Below are positions 1 to 6,588 of a stretch of DNA of 12,152 nt, piece after piece. The notes under the pieces are model-generated. The model did not search any database. It worked only from the letters and a program-made list of their open reading frames with translations, and was not told the DNA's origin. A program made the position numbers and the translations under genes. The stretch spans positions 1 through 12,152 of the forward strand of contig JAJZXP010000188.1 in NCBI GenBank assembly GCA_021806345.1, in the 5' to 3' direction. Position 1 is the stretch's first letter. Every line of letters begins with the position of its first letter. The stretch comes from Thermoplasmata archaeon (lineage in GTDB: Archaea > Thermoplasmatota > Thermoplasmata > Thermoplasmatales > Thermoplasmataceae).

Positions 1-1
1 T

Positions 2-454
2 GATGCACTTTCTGGCAGGGTAATCCTAAAGGACAGGATAGCAGATAACATGTTTCAACAGGCACTGACAAGAACATCGGAGTATGACGTAATAGCGACT
101 CCAAATTTGAACGGGGACTATATTTCAGATGCACTTGCAGCACAGGTGGGTGGGATTGGAATTGCCCCCGGTGGTAACATGGGAGACGTTTATGCAGTCT
201 TTGAAGCTGTCCATGGAACTGCTCCAAAGTACGCTGGAATGGACATAGCTAACCCAACATCACTAATACTTTCAGCAGTAATGATGCTGAGGCACATTGG
301 ATGGAAAGAATCAGCCGATATACTGGACAATGCAGTGACACTCTGTTACAGAGATCAGAAGGTGACACAGGATCTTGCAAGAATTTTAAACATCAGAGCA
401 CTAAAATGCTCCGAATTTGCAGATGAAATTATCAAAAGAATGAAAAAGGAATAA
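2..454 (+). CDS. icd: Isocitrate dehydrogenase, NADP-type, C-terminal part (5' end outside window)
   Basis: This is the last 150 residues of a decarboxylating isocitrate dehydrogenase, which converts isocitrate to 2-oxoglutarate and CO2 in the citric acid cycle. The frame is open from base 2, so the gene starts upstream of the window. Visible family signatures are [20 protein letters not shown], then [13 protein letters not shown], and the cofactor loop HGTAPKYAG. In the well-studied bacterial enzymes the Lys-Tyr pair of that loop contacts the 2'-phosphate of NADP, so NADP use is inferred. The C-terminus ([14 protein letters not shown]) also matches the family. The internal ATG at base 50 is not the start, because conserved residues (DRIADN) precede it. 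The gene ends 18 bases from the stop of the convergent gene at 473. It supplies 2-oxoglutarate, but nothing ties it to the downstream operon. Confidence 0.95.
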   Translation, partial: DALSGRVILKDRIADNMFQQALTRTSEYDVIATPNLNGDYISDALAAQVGGIGIAPGGNMGDVYAVFEAVHGTAPKYAGMDIANPTSLILSAVMMLRHIGWKESADILDNAVTLCYRDQKVTQDLARILNIRALKCSEFADEIIKRMKKE

Positions 455-455
455 C

Positions 456-466
456 CGTTTTTCTCA
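456..466 (+). terminator. T-rich stretch after icd
   Basis: A run of five T followed by further pyrimidines lies immediately after the icd stop, in the 18-bp gap between two convergent genes. Archaeal transcription commonly ends at T-rich tracts without a hairpin. This is the only candidate seen for icd, and it is weak. Confidence 0.3.
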
Positions 467-472
467 TTCTAT

Positions 473-1669
473 TTATAAAGATTTCAGTAAAGAGCTACTA
501 TCTTCCAGATCTTTAAATATTATTGCATTTGCCCCCTCCTGCTCATTTATGTACTGAACCTTGGAGAAACTATCAGTAAATATATTTAAAAACATCCTAT
601 CTTTGAATTTTGTTGAAATGTTTACGGCATCTGACAGATTGGAATAATGCATTATTGCAATCACGGGACCACAAATATGGTTCATTTCTCCAATTTCATC
701 ACCGTACTGATTGACTAAAAGATGCACACCCTCGTTCAGTCCTTCTACATAATCAAAGCCATTTTCCAGTAATCTTTTTACAGATTCCCTGGAGTGATCG
801 GCATCTTCCTTGCAATTGAAATAATTTATGTCGCCATTAATCCCGTAACCATGTTTGATATCTCTCTTCAAATATTCAACGACCCTATTCTTAAAAAACA
901 GAAAATCTTTGTCATTAACTAAATAAATCTGACTTCTAAGTCCGCGATTGCTGATTGAATTGTAACTCAGTCCCGCAAGGGAATTGGAGGCTATTTCCAG
1001 TTTGGACCTGTCATCAACTATGCAAACACCGTTACCAAGAATTTTCCACCTCACCTGATTTTTCTCCACAACTTTCTGAGTTTCCCTAACATCATCAGGA
1101 GTTCCCCATGAATATATATTGGAATTAGCGAAAAGTTCATCTATATCGTTAATCGGTTGATCTTGCAAAATATCAAATAATAAAAATTCCGTATCTGAAT
1201 ATTTTTGGAATATATCTGAGCTTAAGGTCATTGAGGATATTGGTGAATTCTTATTATGGGAGATCACAACTCTGTGACCGTTTCTTATGCTTTCAAAAAT
1301 GCTTTGAAACATGGTGAAAATTGGTAGAGACGGATCTAATAATGTAAAATCAAATTTCTTCATTCTTGGTATTCGCAATTTTACATTCCCCTCATCTCCT
1401 AAAAGGGTTGGAATGTGCAAATATCTGCAGTAGTGGATGGTTTCTTTCACCTCTTTTTTACATGCTTCTATAGTTTTTCCCGTTTCATTTGACATTATGC
1501 TTAACTTTTGATTATTGCTTAAAAATTCATTTAGTGATTCAATAAAAGCCTTCCCCAGTTTCATTCCATCTATGAAATCCCCCTTAGAATTTTCAAATTT
1601 AATTTCACCAAGTTTGATATTATCGATTTCAGCAAGATTTGTACCATCAAATTTACTGTTAATTTGCAT
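473..1669 (-). CDS. Aldehyde dehydrogenase-fold protein, probably catalytically inactive
   Basis: The 398-residue protein aligns along its length with the aldehyde dehydrogenase (ALDH) superfamily but is strongly diverged. Residues 106-144 match the family's 'P..P...F...I.. AL..GN.VV.. ....P' segment. Residues 208-226 (WKILGNGVCIVDD) sit where LELGGK-P-IV-DD is expected. Residues 330-342 (NHICGPVIAIMHY) match the E-x-FGPV segment near the C-terminus. The catalytic Glu of LELGGK is not present. The catalytic Cys region (about 236-250, SYNSISNRGLRSQIYLV) has no cysteine at all. The length is below the usual 450-500 residues, mainly because the N-terminal region is short. The frame is intact over nearly 1.2 kb, so it is a maintained protein rather than a decaying gene. 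Function unknown; a regulatory or structural pseudoenzyme is an inference. It is transcribed divergently from the membrane protein gene at 1805. Confidence 0.75.
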   Translation of the reverse strand: MQINSKFDGTNLAEIDNIKLGEIKFENSKGDFIDGMKLGKAFIESLNEFLSNNQKLSIMSNETGKTIEACKKEVKETIHYCRYLHIPTLLGDEGNVKLRIPRMKKFDFTLLDPSLPIFTMFQSIFESIRNGHRVVISHNKNSPISSMTLSSDIFQKYSDTEFLLFDILQDQPINDIDELFANSNIYSWGTPDDVRETQKVVEKNQVRWKILGNGVCIVDDRSKLEIASNSLAGLSYNSISNRGLRSQIYLVNDKDFLFFKNRVVEYLKRDIKHGYGINGDINYFNCKEDADHSRESVKRLLENGFDYVEGLNEGVHLLVNQYGDEIGEMNHICGPVIAIMHYSNLSDAVNISTKFKDRMFLNIFTDSFSKVQYINEQEGANAIIFKDLEDSSSLLKSL

Positions 1670-1692
1670 TTTAACTTACATATGAATTTCTG

Positions 1693-1702
1693 TTAATTAA
1701 AA
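1693..1702 (-). promoter_or_regulatory. Putative TATA box of the ALDH-fold gene
   Basis: Read on the minus strand this is TTTTAATTAA, centred about 28 nt before the ATG at 1669. That spacing implies a leaderless or nearly leaderless mRNA. No Shine-Dalgarno site precedes the ATG. Confidence 0.4.
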
Positions 1703-1725
1703 TGTGAGGAGGTAAAATACTCACA
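1703..1725. promoter_or_regulatory. Perfect inverted repeat TGTGAG-N11-CTCACA (possible operator)
   Basis: TGTGAG at 1703-1708 and CTCACA at 1720-1725 are exact reverse complements separated by 11 bases, a 23-bp dyad. It lies just upstream of the minus-strand TATA box in the divergent intergenic region, where a dimeric regulator could bind. The regulator is unknown. Confidence 0.45.
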
Positions 1726-1733
1726 CAAGCTGA

Positions 1734-1756
1734 CCAGAAAAATCACTCATTTCTGG
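1734..1756. promoter_or_regulatory. Perfect inverted repeat CCAGAAA-N9-TTTCTGG (possible operator)
   Basis: CCAGAAA at 1734-1740 and TTTCTGG at 1750-1756 form an exact 7-bp dyad with a 9-base spacer. The total span of 23 bp equals that of the dyad at 1703-1725, and the two centres are 31 bp apart, about three helical turns. The half-site sequences differ, so a shared regulator is not implied. Confidence 0.45.
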
Positions 1757-1775
1757 AAGACAAGTTTCAATAAAG

Positions 1776-1783
1776 TTTAATAT
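1776..1783 (+). promoter_or_regulatory. Putative TATA box of the small membrane protein gene
   Basis: TTTAATAT is centred about 25 nt before the ATG at 1805, the spacing expected if transcription begins at or next to the start codon. No Shine-Dalgarno site precedes the ATG. Confidence 0.45.
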
Positions 1784-1804
1784 GCCGTGTAAAATTAAAC
1801 TTCC

Positions 1805-2236
1805 ATGAAACGTCGAATGCTTGAGTCAGACGACTCCAGCGGAAGTGTAGTTAAAGGACTCTTTGTAACATTCATCTCTCTAGTCCTACTTGGCCCGTTC
1901 TATATTGTGGGTTGGTTTGTTGCGGGATTACTGGGAGGTATGACAGGAAAGGGAAGTGCCAGGGGATTTGCAGCAGCATTGATTGGGGGCATGGTCGCAT
2001 CCCTTGTTCTGATAGAACTGTCTTATTACCTGCCATTTTCTGTGATCACAGACATCACAAATTACACAGGAAACATCTATGTTGTGAGTACTCTAACGCA
2101 CATTTTTTTGGTAACAAGAGGTAATCTGAGTGCAGATCCTTTAAAGACAATAATAGGTGCCATATTGGAGGGAACTGTGATACCTGCAATAGGTGGATTC
2201 GCTGGTGGCTCAATCTTTCCAAGAGAATCTGAATAA
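1805..2236 (+). CDS. Small glycine-rich multi-pass membrane protein (resembles DUF5518-type archaeal proteins)
   Basis: The product is 143 residues. A short polar N-terminus (MKRRMLESDDSSGS) is followed by a hydrophobic, glycine-rich stretch at about 15-47 that could form one long or two short membrane helices. A second segment lies at about 54-74 (GFAAALIGGMVASLVLIEL) and a third at about 115-136, ending in GGFAGGSIF. The G-G-x-x-G pattern and size resemble the uncharacterised archaeal DUF5518 family, but the match is from memory and weak. There is no enzymatic motif. The gene has its own promoter and is divergent from the ALDH-fold gene. Its stop codon directly abuts the stop codon of lipB on the other strand, with no base between. 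Function unknown. Confidence 0.7.
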   Translation: MKRRMLESDDSSGSVVKGLFVTFISLVLLGPFYIVGWFVAGLLGGMTGKGSARGFAAALIGGMVASLVLIELSYYLPFSVITDITNYTGNIYVVSTLTHIFLVTRGNLSADPLKTIIGAILEGTVIPAIGGFAGGSIFPRESE

Positions 2237-2881
2237 TTATATAACCCACTTATTTATTTTAGAATATTTTTTTCCTATCTGCTCTATTAGATTATTCATA
2301 AGGTAGGTTTTGTCGACATTAAGATACCCCATCGTTTCCGGTGGCAACCCACATGCCCTGATTTTTTGAAAACCTTTCATAACTATCTGATCATAATTTA
2401 TTGAAATTCCGTGAAAAGATACTCCTGACTTAAGTTTCATACCCAGTGAAGCAACTTTTCTTAACCCATCCGGGCTGTCTGATACCCAAATTCCAGGCTC
2501 TTCCCCAAGATGTGGGCTGAAACCCATGGATCTCATTGAATTCATGACTATTCCTTGTACTTCGTTGACAAATTCCCTCACTCTTTTTGATTCGCCTTCT
2601 CGATATACCCTAACTATGGGATACATAACGAGTTGCCCCGGTCCGTGAAAAGTTACATCACCGCCCCGTTCTATTAAAATAGGATTCAACCCTTTATAAT
2701 TATCAGGATCAGCGGTTCTTCCTATTGTGTATATTTCCGGTGAGTGTTCAACAAAAATATAAGTGTCAGGTATTACATCATTGACCCTTTGTTCATGCAC
2801 TTTCTTCTGGAAGTCCCATGTCGATTGGAAATCCTTAATTCCAAGATCAAGAAATTGGCTTGAAGTGTAGGGGTTTATCAT
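2237..2881 (-). CDS. lipB: Octanoyltransferase LipB (lipoyl/octanoyl-protein transferase)
   Basis: LipB moves an octanoyl group from a carrier, in bacteria acyl carrier protein, to the lysine of lipoyl domains, the first step of protein lipoylation. The 214-residue product has the signature RGGDVTFHGPGQLVMYPI (72-89), then KVASLGMKLKSGVSFHG with the conserved Lys142, and IRACGLPP with the catalytic Cys177. The RGGDVTFHGPGQ form separates it from lipoate-protein ligases. The ATG at 2881 is preferred over the in-frame codon at 2917 because GGAG lies 7 nt upstream and family similarity begins here. Even so the gene overlaps the 3' end of the E3 gene by 35 bases, so the two are translationally linked. 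It is the last gene of the lipA-OADHC operon. Its natural octanoyl donor in an archaeon is unclear. Confidence 0.93.
   Translation of the reverse strand: MINPYTSSQFLDLGIKDFQSTWDFQKKVHEQRVNDVIPDTYIFVEHSPEIYTIGRTADPDNYKGLNPILIERGGDVTFHGPGQLVMYPIVRVYREGESKRVREFVNEVQGIVMNSMRSMGFSPHLGEEPGIWVSDSPDGLRKVASLGMKLKSGVSFHGISINYDQIVMKGFQKIRACGLPPETMGYLNVDKTYLMNNLIEQIGKKYSKINKWVI
2267..2273 (+). terminator. T7 tract, possible terminator of the membrane protein gene inside lipB
   Basis: Seven consecutive T on the plus strand lie about 30 bases after the stop at 2236, within the antisense of the lipB 3' end. Because the two stop codons touch, a terminator for the plus-strand gene has to lie inside lipB, and this is the best candidate. 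Confidence 0.3.
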
Positions 2882-4172
2882 AGCCAATCTCCGCAGATTC
2901 TTGAATGCCCTCTGCAACTGTCGGATGCGGATGGATTGTCATTCCTATGTCCTGAATGTTCATTCCGCTCTCAACTGCCAAAGTCAGCTCACTGATCATT
3001 TCAGAGGCATGTGGTGCAGCTATTCCTGCCCCAGTAACAGTTCCATCATCATTATAATAGATGCTGTAGAACCCCATTGAGCTATTCATCCCCTGACTTC
3101 TTCCGTTTGCTGCAAGGGGATACCTTGTTGTTTTTAATCCCCTTTCGCCAGTAGATGCAATTTCAGGATCCGAGTAAACTACCATTGGTATGGCGTAATA
3201 ATCCACTGTAGCATCTTTGCCTGCGATATTCCGGGCAACCACCTCTCCTTCGTAAAATGCCCTGTGCGCAAGCATCGGACCTCCTGTGGAGACATCTCCA
3301 AGTGCATATACATTTGTTTCAGTTGTCAATTTATGCTTATCTGTTTTTATGAATCCATTCTCCAGTTCCACTTTTAATTTTTCAAGGCCAAATCCTTCAA
3401 CGTTTGGCCTTCTCCCAACTGTAACCAGAACAGCGTCTGTGGTTATTGTGGCACCCGATCCCATTTTAACTGTAAATCGAGAGTCCTTCTTTTCAACGCT
3501 GTCCACCTTTGCTGAGAGTATTATCCTGACGCCCATTTCCTTCATTCTTCTCTCAACAGGCTTTATGAGTTCTGGGTCAATTCCATTTAAAATTCCAGGC
3601 AACATTTCTATAAGTGTAATCTGTGTACCGAGTTTGGCAAATGCAGTTCCAAGTTCAACCCCAATATATCCTCCACCTATGATCACCATTTCCTTCGGAA
3701 TTGTTTTCAGGTCAAGTATTTCCTTGTTATAGTATGCGTCTTTGAAGGCATCTATCCTTGTTGCCGAAGAACCGGTGGCAATTACTAAATTATCACATTG
3801 GTGTGTCTCTGTTCCAACCTGTACATGTTGCTTATCAACTATTTTTGCCTCTCCATTGATTATTTTGACACCGTATGCCCTGCAAAGCGTTTCAATTCCT
3901 GATACCAGCCTGTTAATCATTGTCCATTTCCAGCTCTGCCATTGTGACATATCTATGTTGTAACTCAATCTGACTCCCGGCAAACTCTTAAGATATGAAA
4001 TATTATTGGCCATCTCTATAAGAGCTTTTGATGGAATGCACCCATAATTCAGGCATTCTCCACCTACCCTGGCTTTTTCAATCATAAGAACAGATTTTCC
4101 AAGTTGTCCCAATCTAATTGCTGCTGAATATCCTCCCGGTCCTCCTCCAATAATAATTGCGTCATACTTCAT
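2847..4172 (-). CDS. lpdA: Dihydrolipoamide dehydrogenase, E3 of the 2-oxoacid dehydrogenase complex
   Basis: E3 reoxidises the dihydrolipoyl arm of E2 using FAD and a redox disulfide and passes the electrons to NAD+. In the 441-residue product the FAD-binding GGGPGG is at 9-14. The redox pair Cys40 and Cys45 lies in GGECLNYGCIPSK. The NAD-binding GGGYIG is at 166-171, the second FAD motif YALGDVS at 289-295, and the C-terminal HPHPTVAEG gives His416 and Glu421 as the active-site dyad. It is slightly short (usual 455-475), partly from a compact segment around 341-352. The ATG at 4172 is chosen because AGGTGA (4183-4178) lies 5 nt before it and overlaps the E2 stop. A GTG at 4181 would lie inside that site. 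The gene sits between E2 and lipB, so E3 is dedicated to, or at least co-expressed with, this complex. Confidence 0.96.
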   Translation of the reverse strand: MKYDAIIIGGGPGGYSAAIRLGQLGKSVLMIEKARVGGECLNYGCIPSKALIEMANNISYLKSLPGVRLSYNIDMSQWQSWKWTMINRLVSGIETLCRAYGVKIINGEAKIVDKQHVQVGTETHQCDNLVIATGSSATRIDAFKDAYYNKEILDLKTIPKEMVIIGGGYIGVELGTAFAKLGTQITLIEMLPGILNGIDPELIKPVERRMKEMGVRIILSAKVDSVEKKDSRFTVKMGSGATITTDAVLVTVGRRPNVEGFGLEKLKVELENGFIKTDKHKLTTETNVYALGDVSTGGPMLAHRAFYEGEVVARNIAGKDATVDYYAIPMVVYSDPEIASTGERGLKTTRYPLAANGRSQGMNSSMGFYSIYYNDDGTVTGAGIAAPHASEMISELTLAVESGMNIQDIGMTIHPHPTVAEGIQESAEIGYDKPLHFKPIS

Positions 4173-4177
4173 GTTTT

Positions 4178-4183
4178 TCACCT
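4178..4183 (-). promoter_or_regulatory. Shine-Dalgarno site AGGTGA for E3, overlapping the E2 stop codon
   Basis: On the minus strand AGGTGA encodes the last Arg codon (AGG) and stop (TGA) of E2 while serving as ribosome-binding site for the E3 ATG 5 nt later. It decides the ATG at 4172 over the upstream GTG. Confidence 0.75.
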
Positions 4184-5614
4184 GATTAAAAATGATATTG
4201 GATCCTCAAGGTAACCTTTTACTTTAACTACGAATCTGGCCGCATCTGCCCCATCTATCAAACGGTGATCGCACGAAAGTGACAGTATGGTCTGGTCATC
4301 GCCCTTCTCGAAATTGCTGCCATTCTTTGTAGATCTGTGCACTGCAAGAATGGCAACTTCCGGGTAGTTTATAATTGGTGTTGAAAACAATCCGCCTATG
4401 GAACCAACATTAGAAACCGTAAATGTTGAATCCTGCACATCTGCCAAACTAAGTTTATTCTCTCTGGCTTTTTTTGCAAGGTCAGCAATTTCGTTTGAAA
4501 TTTGCACGACGGATTTATCTATTGCATTTCTTACCACTGCTACAGTGAGACCACTTGGCGTATCTATCGCCACACCAATATTGATATCCTTTCTCATCAG
4601 ATAGCTCTTATTTTGCTCATCGTAGTGCGCATTGAACTTTGGGAATTCGGTCAGGGTCACTGCTACGGCTTTTACAAAGAATGGAGTAAGCGATACTTTT
4701 GTCCCCTTTTCTCTCATATCATTCATTGTTTTTGTTAAAAGACCTATGTTTACTGATTCTCCTACGGTAAAGTGAGGCATGATCTGTTTGGATTTAGTCA
4801 TTTTATCAAAAATAATCCTTCTAAGGCCGTGCATTTCGATTAACTGATCTCCCTCTGCGTGAGATACTTCCTGAACGACTGGTGATTCCACTTTAGTTAC
4901 AGGGGGTGGTGACTCCGGCGCTTTTGGTCCTTCTGGTTTTACCTCCTTTTCAGGTTTTGGCTGAACCTTTTTTTCCTCTTGTTCTGGTCGGGACTCAGCG
5001 GGCTTTGGTTCCTCAGTCACTTGCTGCTTTTGCTGATTTGGAGGAGTTATGGGTCTAGCCGCCGGTTTGGGCGGTTCCACAGGTCTAACTGCGGGTTTTG
5101 GTTGCTCCTTTTTCTGATTCATTTCCCTTTCTGCACGGTCAAGATCCTCAAGGGTTACTCTGCCGTTTGGTCCCGAAGGGGTAATACTATCAAGGTCTAT
5201 TCCTCTATCTTTCGCTATTCTCCTTATTGTGGGAGAAGCCAGTATCCTTCTATTCTGATCACCGCTACTTTCCATCTTCATTTCACCTCCTTTTACCTCA
5301 TCATCTTTCTCTTCTTTTTCTTGCTCATTGGCTGGTTCAGCCTTCTCTTCATTTGCTTTTGGCTTTGCTGGTGAACCACTTCCATCATCTATCTCTATTA
5401 TTGCCTCTCCTACCTTAACTACCTGTCCTTCCTTATAGAGTATTTTGGTAACCTTCCCTTGAACAGGGCTGGGTATGTTGATATTTACCTTATCGGTCAT
5501 AATCTCAACCATATCCTGATCCCTTTGCAGTTCATCGCCTTCTTTAATGATCCACTTTACTATTTCCCCTTCTGTGACTCCTTCTCCAATATCCGGTAAC
5601 ACAAACTTAAACAT
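4178..5614 (-). CDS. Dihydrolipoyl acyltransferase, E2 core of the 2-oxoacid dehydrogenase complex
   Basis: E2 carries the acyl group on a lipoyl arm, transfers it to CoA and forms the structural core of the complex. The 478-residue product shows the standard order. A lipoyl domain occupies about 1-76, with the modified lysine Lys42 in MTDKVN. A peripheral-subunit-binding domain at about 124-160 contains ASPTIRRIA and GPNGRVTLEDL. A long Pro/Lys/Glu-rich linker runs over about 165-255. The catalytic domain covers 256-478 with SLSCDHRLIDG, where His450 and Asp454 are the acyltransferase residues. There is one lipoyl domain. ATG 5614 follows AGGTGA by 5 nt; the GTG at 5623 lies inside that site and is less likely. 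Substrate class (branched-chain or pyruvate) cannot be read from E2. Lys42 is the expected target of LipB and LipA encoded in the same operon. Confidence 0.96.
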   Translation of the reverse strand: MFKFVLPDIGEGVTEGEIVKWIIKEGDELQRDQDMVEIMTDKVNINIPSPVQGKVTKILYKEGQVVKVGEAIIEIDDGSGSPAKPKANEEKAEPANEQEKEEKDDEVKGGEMKMESSGDQNRRILASPTIRRIAKDRGIDLDSITPSGPNGRVTLEDLDRAEREMNQKKEQPKPAVRPVEPPKPAARPITPPNQQKQQVTEEPKPAESRPEQEEKKVQPKPEKEVKPEGPKAPESPPPVTKVESPVVQEVSHAEGDQLIEMHGLRRIIFDKMTKSKQIMPHFTVGESVNIGLLTKTMNDMREKGTKVSLTPFFVKAVAVTLTEFPKFNAHYDEQNKSYLMRKDINIGVAIDTPSGLTVAVVRNAIDKSVVQISNEIADLAKKARENKLSLADVQDSTFTVSNVGSIGGLFSTPIINYPEVAILAVHRSTKNGSNFEKGDDQTILSLSCDHRLIDGADAARFVVKVKGYLEDPISFLIR

Positions 5615-5619
5615 TTCGT

Positions 5620-5625
5620 TCACCT
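5620..5625 (-). promoter_or_regulatory. Shine-Dalgarno site AGGTGA for E2, overlapping the E1-beta stop codon
   Basis: As at the E2/E3 junction, AGGTGA supplies the final Arg codon and stop of the upstream gene (E1-beta) and the ribosome-binding site for the next ATG, 5 nt away at 5614. Confidence 0.75.
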
Positions 5626-6588
5626 GTACTGCTGCAATTTTTCAACAGCTTTTAGAATTCTTCTTTCATTGGGTACATAATATTCCTCCAGTCTGTAAGG
5701 GAAAGGTGTGTCGAGTCCGGTCACTCTTAGTATTGGACCCATCAGGTAATCAATTGCCCTTTCACTTATGAATGCAGAAATCTCTGCCCCCATGCCCAAA
5801 GTTCTTGGGGCTTCATGAACAATTATAACTCTGCCCGTCTTGTTTACTGAATTCAGAATAGTTTCTCCATCGTATGGAAATAGCGTTCTTAGATCAATAA
5901 CATCTGCACTGAAGTTATTTTTGCTCACCGTGTTCATCACTACAGGTACCATAGAACCGTAGGTTATAAATGTATAATCGTCACCCTCGCTTAAAAGTGA
6001 TGCTTTTCCTATGGGGATTTCGTATTCTTCGTCGGGAACATCCATTTTTGTGGACCTATAAAGTTTCTTGGGTTCCATAAAGATTACAGGATCGTTCATC
6101 TTAAGGCTTGAAATCAGCAAACCCTTTGCGTCGTACGGATTTGATGGGGTAACAACTGTAAGTCCTGAAGTATGCGCGAAGTAAGTCTCACCACTTTGTG
6201 AATGGTATAATCCTCCTCGGATTCCTCCTCCGTAAGGGGTTCTGAGAACCATTGGCACGTTATACTCCCCGCCACTTCTGTATCTCATTTTAGCAGCCTG
6301 ATTCACAATCTGATCGAAGGCTGTATATATAAAGTCCTGAAATTGAATTTCCGGAACAGATCTTAGTCCACTGAGTGACATTCCTATTGCCATTCCAACA
6401 ATTCCCAATTCTACAAGCGGGGTATCCATCACCCTGGCTTCACCATATTTTGCCTGTAGCCCTTCCGTAACTCTAAACACACCTCCGTCCCTTCCTATAT
6501 CCTCACCGAGGAGGATGATCCTATCATCTTTGGACATCATATAATTCAGGGTTGAGTTTAATGCCTGAACCATGTTCATCGTACTCAT
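5620..6588 (-). CDS. 2-oxoacid dehydrogenase E1 component, beta subunit
   Basis: Together with E1-alpha this forms the thiamine-diphosphate-dependent decarboxylase that starts the reaction and acylates the E2 lipoyl group. The 322-residue protein is the normal length for the family. Clear signatures are LLGEDIGRDGGVFRVTEGL (26-44), RVMDTPLVELGIVGMAIG (52-69), the QFQDF segment at 82-86 and TPYGGG-IRGGLYHSQSGE, with the conserved His129. The C-terminal half holds the transketolase C-domain (VIDLRTLFPYD, then VIIVHEAP). The start ATG at 6588 overlaps the E1-alpha stop (ATGA) and has AGGTGA 6 nt upstream at 6600-6595. Coupled translation with E1-alpha fits the 1:1 stoichiometry of the E1 heterotetramer. 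Confidence 0.96.
   Translation of the reverse strand: MSTMNMVQALNSTLNYMMSKDDRIILLGEDIGRDGGVFRVTEGLQAKYGEARVMDTPLVELGIVGMAIGMSLSGLRSVPEIQFQDFIYTAFDQIVNQAAKMRYRSGGEYNVPMVLRTPYGGGIRGGLYHSQSGETYFAHTSGLTVVTPSNPYDAKGLLISSLKMNDPVIFMEPKKLYRSTKMDVPDEEYEIPIGKASLLSEGDDYTFITYGSMVPVVMNTVSKNNFSADVIDLRTLFPYDGETILNSVNKTGRVIIVHEAPRTLGMGAEISAFISERAIDYLMGPILRVTGLDTPFPYRLEEYYVPNERRILKAVEKLQQYR

Noticed and set aside
1912..2249. Short overlapping frames within the small membrane protein gene
   Set aside because: The 1805-2236 frame has a good promoter, a sensible hydrophobic pattern and an abutting stop. The others lack starts with signals.
2882..2917. Longer lipB starting at 2917
   Set aside because: The extra 12 residues overlap conserved E3 sequence, have no ribosome site and precede the normal LipB N-terminus. 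GGAG before the ATG at 2881 fits better.
3286..3963. Plus-strand open frames opposite the E3 gene
   Set aside because: They lie fully antisense to conserved E3 domains and encode nothing recognisable.
4979..5418. Plus-strand open frames opposite the E2 linker, with membrane-like translations
   Set aside because: The hydrophobic phrases are the reverse reading of the Glu/Lys/Pro-rich linker. The E2 frame is certain, and there is no promoter or ribosome site.
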